Shown in pieces: positions 14,743-22,700 of a DNA stretch of 24,182 nucleotides. A program made the translations under genes and the position numbers. Numbering within the stretch: position 1 is the stretch's first letter; each line of letters starts with the position of its first letter. The notes beneath the pieces are model-generated. The model saw only the letters and a list, made by a program, of their open reading frames with translations. It made no database searches and had not been told where the DNA came from. The DNA is from Rhodanobacteraceae bacterium (lineage in GTDB: Bacteria; Pseudomonadota; Gammaproteobacteria; Xanthomonadales; SZUA-5): NCBI GenBank assembly GCA_024234055.1, contig JACKOW010000022.1, forward strand, positions 1 through 24,182, given 5' to 3'.

Positions 14743-17700
14743 ATGCGTAGACGATTCTGGCCGGCTTGCGCCGTCCTTCTTGCCCTTGTCGTGTTGGCCG
14801 GTGTTGGCGCAAGCAAGGCTGACGCCGCCACCTACGTGGTCAACACCTTCGATGTGGATTTGCCAGATGCGAATACCGGTCTGGCCAATTGCGACGCCAA
14901 CGCGGGTGTGCTCGGCGATCAATGCACCCTGCGCGCAGCCATCATGCAGGCCAATGCAGCGCCGGGCCAGGACACCATCGTGTTGCCGCTGGATGTCACC
15001 ATCACGTTGACGCTGGGCGGCGTGGGTGGTGCCGAAAATGGCGATCTCGACATCACCGCGCCGGTGATCATTACCGGAATCAGCCTCGGTGCGCCGGCCG
15101 ACGCCAGTCGCTTGCCGGTCATAGAAGCGCCGGCCAATGACCGCATCTTCGACATCACCCAGGGTGTGGCCGTGGAACTGCGCGGCCTGCAGTTGCGCAA
15201 TGGCCAGCCCACCGGCGTGGCCGGAACCAATGGCGGCGCGCTGCGAGTGTTGTCGGCAACGGCACAGGTCCAGGTGGATCGCGTGCGCTTTTCGGACAAC
15301 GACGCCGGCAACGGCGCGGCCGTGTCCAATGCCGGCACGCTCGAAATCCTGCTGTCCGACTTCGTGCGCAATCGCACCAGTGCCAATGGCGCTGCCATCT
15401 TCACCGCCAGTTCGGGCAGCACCAGCTTGCGGCAGAGCAGCATCCGCAGCATTCGCGACGACTCGGCGGTGGCAGAGGCCATCTATGCCGCCCAGGGCAG
15501 CACTTTGCTGGTCGAAAACAGTCTGATCGACGGCTCGCCGCCCTTTGTCGGCGCCACCGCAACCGGCGGCATCAATGCTGATCGCCCGGCCTCCTTGACC
15601 GTGCGCAACAGCACGCTCTCGGACTTCACGACCACGGCCTTCAACGCTGTCGCCGATGGCAGCAGCGCCATCCGCATCTACAACTCGATACTGGCCAACA
15701 GCGATGACACCGATTGCCGCATCGGCGTGATTGCCGGGCCGCCGCCGCTGGTGATGATCGAGACCAATCTGATCGAGAATCTGGTCGAGTGCACGCCACT
15801 GGCCGGCGCCGGGAACATCTCTACCCGTGATCCCTTGCTGGAGCCGCTGGCCAACCAGACGGCCAGCCTGGTCTGGTATCGCCAGCCGGTGTTCGGTTCT
15901 CCTGCCGTGGACGGTGGCATTTCCCCGAATCAATCGGGTGGTGATCCGGCCCGCTTGTGCACCAGTTTCGACCAGTTCGGCGCGCCGAGGCCACAGGATG
16001 GCGATGCCAATGGGCTGCCCCAGTGCGATGCCGGCGCCATCGAACGCTCCACGCTGACCTCCAGCATCTACACGGTCAACCAGTTCCTGATCGATGCCGT
16101 CGATGCCAATCCGGGCGACGATCACTGCGATATCGATGTGATCACGGCTGGCGATCAATGCACGCTGCGCGCCGCCGTGATGGAGGCCAATGCCAAGCCT
16201 GGCCCCGATGTGGTCGCGTTCATCGACAACGGCGTTGCCAATACCGTGGTCCTGGACATCGACGGTGTCGGTGGGGCTGGCGTCGGCGATCTCAATGTCA
16301 CCGAGCAGCTCGCCTTCGACGGTCAGATCCGCGACGGCCGTCCGCTGACCACCATCAGCACCACGGTGGCCCAGCGCCTGTTCAACGTCGATGTGCCACT
16401 GGGGCAGCTGGTGCGTTTCAATCGCCTGCGACTGACCAACGGTGCAACCGGTGGGCTTGGTGGTGCCATTGCGGCCACCGGTGCCGGGACCGTCAACATC
16501 TTCGAATGCGAGTTCTTCGGCAACCATGCGGCGCAGGGCGGCGGCGCGGTGGCGGCCATCGGGGCCAGCTTGCAGCTGCACGATGCCGATTTCCACGACA
16601 ACAGTGCCGATGACAAGGGTGGCGCACTGTACGCCACCGGCAGTGTGGACCTGCACGATTCCAGCTTCTGGAACAACAGCAACAATGCCGCGTCTCACCG
16701 CGAAGCCATCCGCCTGGAGGACGGTGTGGAGGGTCGGGTCGAGAATCTCACCCTCAGCAACAACAGTGGCGGCATTCGGCTGGTCAACTTCGCGGCGGTG
16801 ATCGTGCGCGAGCTGACCATTGTCGACAACACCAGCACCGGACTGCGCGCCGAGCAGGCCCAGCCCTTCGGGCAGCTGCAGTTGCACGCCAATATCCTTT
16901 CCGGCAACGGCCTGGACTGCTCGGCCACGGCGGCCAACTATGGTGGCAGCTACAATCTGATCAACAGCGGCAGCTGTCCGGTCAGCAACGGCGACATCAA
17001 CGGCAATCCTGGCCTGGCGCCGGCACTGACCCGACGCGATGGCAAGATCAGTCGCGTGCGCGTTCCGCTGGCCGGCAGCCCGGTGCTGGATGCGGTGCCC
17101 AACGGCACCGTGGCCTGTGCCGGTTCTGATCAGTATGGGAACAACCGGCCCACCGACACCGATGCCAACTCCGTGGCCGCCTGTGAAATCGGTGCCCTGG
17201 AATTGTTTCCGGCCGAGAACGCGCCGCAGGTGTTCACCGTGAATGTGTTCGACCAGGATCGCGATGACGTCAATCCCGGCGATACCCTGTGCGATACCTC
17301 CAGCGATGTCGGCCCGCAATGCACGCTGCGCGCGGCGATCATGGAGGCCAATGCGCTGCCAGGTGCCAACACGGTGCAGATCGTCACGCCGGCTGCCAGC
17401 CTGACGCTGACTCAGCCCAATGCCGGCGGCGCCGCCAGCGCTGCCCACGGCGATCTGGACATCACCGACGCCCTGTCGATCATCGGCGTCAGTGGCAGTC
17501 CGAATGTGCGGCCGATGATCCAGTCCAGCAGCGGTGATCGCATCTTCAACATCAACGCGCCGGGCGACAACGTGCTGATCCGCGGACTGCGACTGAGCGG
17601 TGGCACCACGCCGGGCACCGGTGGCGCCATCCGCGTGATCAATGCGGCCGATGTCCAGATCGATAGAGTCGAGATGTATGCCAATTCGGCCGATCAGGGC

Positions 17701-18444
17701 GGTGGTGCGGTGTCGGTGGTGGGCGGCGTGGTGACGCTGGATCGCGTTGACCTGCATGACAATGGCACCGCCGGCGAAGGCGCTGCAGTGCGCAATGCTT
17801 CTGATCTGACGATCCATGCTTCCAGTATCCGTGACAATCTGGATCTGCAGCCGGCAGGCCAGCGCGAGGCGGTGGCGGGTGTGGGCGGCGGCATCACCCG
17901 CATCCTCAACAGTACGCTGAGCGGCAACAATGGTCATGGCGTCGATGTCGACGACGGCACCCTGCAGATCGAGAACAGCTCGCTGATCGCCAACGACCGC
18001 CGCGGCATCGAGTTCCAGTCGCTGACCGGACGCACGCTGTTCCTGCGCAATACCGTGATCAGCGGCAATGCCGACGGCGCCTGCATCGCGCCAGGTCTGG
18101 GTGCGCCGACGATATCCACAGACGGCTACAACCTGGCTCAGGACAATGGCTGTCAGATCCACCTGGGCGGCTCCAATTTCATCAATGCCGATGCCGGCAT
18201 CGGTGCGCTGGTGGTCGATCCGGCTCGTTTCAGTGCCTATTACCTGCCGCAGCCCGGCAGTCCGCTGATCGATGCGGGGCATCCGCTGGTGGGCGGATTG
18301 GGCTGCATCGAAACCGACCAGATCGGCAGCGCCCGACCCATCGACGGCGATGGCAACGGTCAGGCCCGTTGTGACATCGGCGCCATCGAAGCGCCCTTCG
18401 TGGCCTTGCCGGACCTGATGTTCAGCGACGGCTTCGAAGATTGA
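14743..18444 (+). CDS. Secreted triple-module parallel beta-helix protein (CSLREA / choice-of-anchor Q type)
   Basis: A 1233-aa exported protein. The signal peptide is MRRRFWPACAVLLALVVLAG with cleavage probably near ASKADA (about residue 28). The ATG at 14743 is preceded by GGAG 7 bases upstream. The mature chain has three homologous modules of about 390-410 residues. Each opens with a VNxF-x-D...C segment and the CSLREA-family motif, here CTLRAAIMQANA (61), CTLRAAVMEANA (473) and CTLRAAIMEANA (860). Many short right-handed beta-helix repeats rich in N and G follow, with phrases such as SDN, HDNS and SGGG. Each module closes with a choice-of-anchor Q type end: DQFGAPRPQDGDANG...CDAGAIE, DQYGNNRPTDTDANS...CEIGALE and DQIGSARPIDGDGNG...CDIGAIE. 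The C-terminus is PDLMFSDGFED. Such proteins are surface or extracellular, often adhesin-like or polysaccharide-binding; no enzyme site was recognised. Confidence 0.92.
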   Translation: MRRRFWPACAVLLALVVLAGVGASKADAATYVVNTFDVDLPDANTGLANCDANAGVLGDQCTLRAAIMQANAAPGQDTIVLPLDVTITLTLGGVGGAENGDLDITAPVIITGISLGAPADASRLPVIEAPANDRIFDITQGVAVELRGLQLRNGQPTGVAGTNGGALRVLSATAQVQVDRVRFSDNDAGNGAAVSNAGTLEILLSDFVRNRTSANGAAIFTASSGSTSLRQSSIRSIRDDSAVAEAIYAAQGSTLLVENSLIDGSPPFVGATATGGINADRPASLTVRNSTLSDFTTTAFNAVADGSSAIRIYNSILANSDDTDCRIGVIAGPPPLVMIETNLIENLVECTPLAGAGNISTRDPLLEPLANQTASLVWYRQPVFGSPAVDGGISPNQSGGDPARLCTSFDQFGAPRPQDGDANGLPQCDAGAIERSTLTSSIYTVNQFLIDAVDANPGDDHCDIDVITAGDQCTLRAAVMEANAKPGPDVVAFIDNGVANTVVLDIDGVGGAGVGDLNVTEQLAFDGQIRDGRPLTTISTTVAQRLFNVDVPLGQLVRFNRLRLTNGATGGLGGAIAATGAGTVNIFECEFFGNHAAQGGGAVAAIGASLQLHDADFHDNSADDKGGALYATGSVDLHDSSFWNNSNNAASHREAIRLEDGVEGRVENLTLSNNSGGIRLVNFAAVIVRELTIVDNTSTGLRAEQAQPFGQLQLHANILSGNGLDCSATAANYGGSYNLINSGSCPVSNGDINGNPGLAPALTRRDGKISRVRVPLAGSPVLDAVPNGTVACAGSDQYGNNRPTDTDANSVAACEIGALELFPAENAPQVFTVNVFDQDRDDVNPGDTLCDTSSDVGPQCTLRAAIMEANALPGANTVQIVTPAASLTLTQPNAGGAASAAHGDLDITDALSIIGVSGSPNVRPMIQSSSGDRIFNINAPGDNVLIRGLRLSGGTTPGTGGAIRVINAADVQIDRVEMYANSADQGGGAVSVVGGVVTLDRVDLHDNGTAGEGAAVRNASDLTIHASSIRDNLDLQPAGQREAVAGVGGGITRILNSTLSGNNGHGVDVDDGTLQIENSSLIANDRRGIEFQSLTGRTLFLRNTVISGNADGACIAPGLGAPTISTDGYNLAQDNGCQIHLGGSNFINADAGIGALVVDPARFSAYYLPQPGSPLIDAGHPLVGGLGCIETDQIGSARPIDGDGNGQARCDIGAIEAPFVALPDLMFSDGFED

Positions 18445-18452
18445 TCCAACCA

Positions 18453-18485
18453 GGGCCGGTCGCGACCCAACGTCACGACCGGCCC
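18453..18485. terminator. Strong hairpin after the beta-helix gene, no T-tract
   Basis: GGGCCGGTCG (18453-18462) pairs perfectly with CGACCGGCCC (18476-18485) around a 13-nt loop, starting 8 bp after the stop codon. There is no run of T, so it would be a factor-dependent or weak terminator at best. In length and content the same stretch also aligns with a degenerate first unit of the 33-bp array that follows. Confidence 0.5.
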
Positions 18486-18488
18486 AAG

Positions 18489-18686
18489 GTAGGAGCGACC
18501 CAACGTCGCGACCAGCTCTCCGTAGGAGCGACCTCGCGTCGCGACCAGCTCTTCGTATGAGCGACCTCGCGTCGCGACCGGCTCTTCGCAGGAGCGAGCT
18601 TGCGTCGCGACCGGCTCTTCGCAGGAGCGACCTCGCGTCGCGACCAGCTCTCCGTAGGAGCGACCTCGCGTCGCGACCGGAGACTC
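18489..18686 (+). repeat. Six-unit direct repeat array with exact 33-bp period
   Basis: Units start at 18489, 18522, 18555, 18588, 18621 and 18654, each of the form GTAGGAGCGACCTCGCGTCG plus CGACC and a variable AGCTCTCC/GGCTCTTC end. A degenerate seventh unit can be aligned at 18456. The exact 33-bp period equals 11 codons, so frames stay open through the array on both strands. The core is the same sequence as the left arm of the hairpin at 9829-9904. The region 18445-18745 holds no gene other than this array and the hairpin before it. Confidence 0.92.
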
Positions 18687-18745
18687 CATCAACCCCTGCA
18701 AACCGCGCTGACCGATTTCCCCAAACCATGAAAAGGACCACCCCC

Positions 18746-19114
18746 ATGCACACCCTGTTTGACCGACTCGGCGGTGCGCCCGCCATCGAGGCCGCCGTCG
18801 ATGCCTTCTACGGCCGCGTGCTGGCCGACCCGCTGCTCCGCCCGATGTTTGCGCAGGTGCCGATGGATCGGATGCGTGCCCATCAGCGCCGCTTCCTCGG
18901 ATTTGCCTTCGGCGGCGCCTCCGAATACGCCGGGCGTGGCCTGACCCGTGCTCACGCCGGATTGGTCGCCGAACACGGTCTGGATCACCGCCATTTCGAT
19001 GCCGTGCTCGATCATCTGGACGCTGCGTTGTGCAGCCTTGGAGTCGGCGCTGAACTGGTCGCGGAGGTTCGTGATGTCGCCGAATCAGTGCGGGCGGCGG
19101 TGCTCGGACCATGA
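18746..19114 (+). CDS. Group 1 truncated haemoglobin
   Basis: A 122-aa 2-on-2 globin of the TrHbN type, close in pattern to cyanobacterial GlbN. It opens with MHTLFDRLGGAPAIEAAVDA, has the B10 tyrosine Y22 in FYGRVLADPLL, the GGASEYAGRGL turn, and the proximal haem histidine H70 in TRAHAGLV, followed by HFDAVLDHLDAAL. Expected to bind haem and O2 or NO in the cytoplasm; roles in the family include NO detoxification and redox sensing. The ATG at 18746 fits the family N-terminus and has AAAAGGA about 9 bases upstream; an ATG at 18728 would add MKRTTP. The frame stays open upstream through the 33-bp array, so gene finders may predict a false 60-residue N-terminal extension. Converges with the zinc-ribbon gene, 35 bp away. 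Confidence 0.92.
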   Translation: MHTLFDRLGGAPAIEAAVDAFYGRVLADPLLRPMFAQVPMDRMRAHQRRFLGFAFGGASEYAGRGLTRAHAGLVAEHGLDHRHFDAVLDHLDAALCSLGVGAELVAEVRDVAESVRAAVLGP

Positions 19115-19149
19115 TCGTCGGCGTGTCGGCTGCTCGATCGGACTGGCCT

Positions 19150-19488
19150 TCAGTCCGCCTTCGACGCGGCGAAGCGGCTGAATTCTCCGGCGTCGAAATA
19201 GACGCCATGACAGCGATCGCAACGCTCTACCGTGATCGGTGTCGGCCCCGCCAGCGTGCTGTGGGTCAACATGCAATGACACACCGGACAGCTGATGCGG
19301 GTCAGGTGATTGTTGATCCGTCCGACTTCCACTGCACCGGAATCGATCACGACCGAGCCAGTCAGGGCCCGCAGTTGTTCATGCTCCAGTTGATCAAACC
19401 AGATCCCGTGACACTCCGTGCAACGGTCGACCTCGACACCGCCGAAGTACACGGCAGTCATTTCGGCGAGACATTTTGGGCACTGCAT
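19150..19488 (-). CDS. Two-ribbon TFIIB-type zinc-binding protein
   Basis: A 112-aa protein with two zf-TFIIB ribbons. The first has MQCPKC (C3, C6) and DRCTECHGIWFD (C23, C26); the second has ISCPVC (C67, C70) and ERCDRCHGVYFD (C90, C93). Each CxxC...CxxCxG(I/V)(W/Y)FD set is the hallmark of this family and should hold one zinc ion. No signal peptide; cytoplasmic. Bacterial members are small and of unproved function; some sit next to protease or membrane genes, but here the neighbours are a globin (convergent) and a secreted multidomain protein (divergent), which give no functional hint. The ATG at 19488 has GGGGAA about 6 bases upstream. Confidence 0.9.
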   Translation of the reverse strand: MQCPKCLAEMTAVYFGGVEVDRCTECHGIWFDQLEHEQLRALTGSVVIDSGAVEVGRINNHLTRISCPVCHCMLTHSTLAGPTPITVERCDRCHGVYFDAGEFSRFAASKAD

Positions 19489-19702
19489 CAGCGTTCCCCG
19501 GTTGCGCTGTCGCTGCCACCGGGACGAACTGTACTCGCTACGCGCGTGTAGACAAGCCGCCGCCAGGGGCTGTGCGCGAGGCCGTCCGGGACTACCGCCG
19601 GAAGCGACGTGAGCACGGCATCGCTGCGCGCTTCGAGATCGAATGTCGTTTCCGCGGCTGCGCTGCGTATTGCATCATGGTTCCCCAAGAGTCGCCCACA
19701 TC

Positions 19703-22700
19703 ATGTTCAGATCCCTGGCTATAGCGCTCGTGGCAGCATGCGCGCTCCTCGGCGCCCCTCAACTGGATGCTCAGGTGCTGCCGCCAGTGGTGCCCGGCTT
19801 TGCCAATGTGCCGCAAACACCCGGCACCTTGCTGTCGCCCTTGATGGCGCCCAATCAGGGGCGTACTTCAATCCTGGCCTACCACAACGGCATCCTGTAT
19901 TCGGTGCCGGAGTCGCCCGACAGCCTGGCCGGATCGGATCTGCAGGTGCGCAGCTGGTCTCTGACGGATCCGTCCTCGCCCCAGGAAACGGCGCAGCTGG
20001 GCATCACGCGACAACCGATCAATGCCCACGGCTATTACCAGCGCAATGCCGATCTGGTGCTCGGAGACACCTTCAATGGGCTCTCATGGACCTTCCGGGC
20101 CGGTGCTCCCGGCGTCAACCAGCGCATGGCTTTCCCCGGATTCCAGTGCGCCGGCGAGCGCGGCTGCCTGTTCTATCCGCATTTCGTCACACCAACTCTT
20201 TGGAGCTACGGTCCGCTCGATGGCACGGTGAGTCTGCAGCGTCTGGGACAGACGCTGGCCAGCTGGAATCTGCTCAGTGAGACCGGCGTGGTCGGTCATC
20301 CCTTCATCATCGGCAACCGACTGTACTTCGCCTCGGACATGACCCGCACTGGCGTCGCCAGCTATGACATCAGCGATCCGATGCAGCCGGTACTGCTGGA
20401 TGTGCTGACCGCGGGTGGTCCGGGTGGTTATTGGCCGGAAATCTTCGGACTCGATGATCGGCTGTATCTGGTGTTTCCCTATCGCACCAATGGCAACGGC
20501 TTCCGGCTGGTCGACATCACCGATCCCACCGACCTGGCTTTCATCGGCGACTATCCGCTGCCCGGCGCCGAGGCCATGTATGCGCAGTTTCAGGACGAAT
20601 ACGCCTTCATCGGCGATCACAAGATCGATTTGCGCACTCGCCAATCGGTGCTGTATCTGGATGGCGCGCATCGACCGCGACCCGGTGGTGGCGTTGGCGT
20701 GGATACCAGTCAGTTCGCCTTACCGCTGGGCAATCTGCTGATCACCGGTGGCAGTGGCGAACATCAGGGCATGGCGGTGTGGGCGCATCAGGCCGAACCC
20801 GATACGCGCGGCCCCAGCGTGGGCTTTCATGTGCCCACCGATGGCCAGACCGGCTATCCCCTGGAGGCGCCGATCACGCTGCTGATTCACGAGACCCTGG
20901 AATCCAAGACCATCGTTCCCAGCGTTTCGCTGATCGTGCGGCCGCTGTCCGGTGCTGCCCTCGCGGGTCAGGTGACCTTTTCCTTCGATGACGTGCTGAC
21001 GTTCACGCCCGATGCGCCGCTGACACCGAACACCACGTACGAGGTGCTGGTGGTGGCCGGTGGCATCAAGGATGCTGCGGGCAACGGCATCGAGGGCCTG
21101 CGTTTCGTGTTTTCCACCGGTGCTCATGTGACCGCTGATGAAGCGCCGGTGATCGATGCTTTCAACGCAGCTGGATCGCCGGCGCTGGTCGGCGCCAGTA
21201 TCGAGTTCACGGTGGCAGCGCATGATCCGGAAGGGCAGGCGCTGGAGTATCGATTCGACGCCGGAGACGGCAGCCCGCGCAGCGACTGGACCACGCAGAC
21301 GCTATACCCTCATGGCTACGCGGCTCCAGGGCATTTCCGCGCCATCATCCAATCCCGTGATCCCGGTGGTCGACTCGCCAGCGCCTCGCGCACTGTGACC
21401 GTGCTCAGTGCTTTCCCGGCGCCAGCGCCGGCCAGCGCGGCGCCCTTGGCCTGTCTGGACGATGGCAGTGTCGCCGTGGTCAATCCGGACAATGATTCGG
21501 TGGCGCGGATTGCCAGCGATGGCAGCAACGTGCTGGCTGAGCGCCAGAATGTCTGCGCCGATCCGCGCAGCGTGAGTGCCGTTGGTGCCGATCGCTTGTG
21601 GGTCAGTTGCCACGATGACGACCGCATCGTCATTTTGCGTCGTTCCGATTTGCTGCCGCAGGGTGAGATCGTGCTTTCCCATGGCAGTCGTCCGCATGAT
21701 CTGGTGGCCACTGCCAACGGTGCCCAGGTCTATGTCAGCGCCTACGGTCGCGGTGAATTGTTGCGCTTCAATGCCAACACGCTGGCGCCCTCGGGAACGC
21801 TGGCCTTGGGCCCGGGATCGCGTGCACTGGCACTCGGTGCTGATGGTAATCGCATCTATGTTTCGCGCTTTCTGTCGCCGCGTGATCATGCCGAGATCTG
21901 GGAGGTCGATACCGGCACGCTGACCCTGCAGCGCACACTGCGCTTGCCGAAATTCGGCGGCATGGCCAATCGCGACAGCACCGCCTCCGGCCGTGGCGTC
22001 GCCAATTTCCTGTCGGACCTGGCGGTCAGTCCGGGTGGCCAGTCCTTGTGGCTGGCCGCGACCAAGCCCAACGTCGAGCGCGGCACCCTGATCGGCCCGG
22101 ATCTGGATACCGACAACACCCAACGCACCGTGGTTGCCGAGATCAGCCTTGGCAGCGGTCAGTTGTTGCGTGCCATCGATGTCGACAATTCCGATTCGGC
22201 ACATGCGCTGGCCTTCTCGCCGCTCGGCGACTATCTGTATGTGGCGCTGCAGGGCAACGATCAGCTGGCGGTCTACGATCTGCTGGAACAGCAAACGGCG
22301 CAGGCCTCGGGCGCGCTGCGAGCGCGCCTGTCTACCGGCGGCGCGCCACAAGGCGTGTGTGTTTCCGGGAACGCGGTGTGGAGTCAGAATCTGCTGGGCC
22401 GCAGTGTCAATCGCTTCGATGCCAGCCAGCTCTACGCTGCCGGTGAGCCGCTGCTGCCGGGCGTCGAGCGCAACAGTGCCAGTGTCGAATTGCTGCCAGC
22501 GCAGGTGTTGGCCGGCAAACGCATCTTCTACCGCGCCAGTGATCCGCGCATGAGCAGTGAGGGCTACCTGTCCTGCGCCAGCTGCCACCTCGATGGCGAT
22601 CAGGATGGTCGAATCTGGGACTTCAGCGGTCGCGGCGAGGGCTTGCGCAACACCATCAGCCTGCGCGGACGCGCCGGCATGGGCCATGGCAAGGTGCACT

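Noticed and set aside
18489..18686. 33-bp direct repeats considered as a CRISPR array
   Set aside because: Units are directly contiguous with no unique spacers, the units themselves vary, and no cas gene is nearby.
18557..18745. 63-codon N-terminal extension of the truncated haemoglobin
   Set aside because: Derived from the in-frame 33-bp repeats; group 1 globins begin at the MHTLFDRLGG segment and a ribosome-binding-like AAAAGGA precedes 18746.
14686..18786. 1366-codon open frame on the minus strand opposite the beta-helix gene
   Set aside because: Shadow of GC-rich codon bias: the plus-strand product has a signal peptide and clear family motifs, while the minus-strand translation is low-complexity and passes through the 33-bp array.
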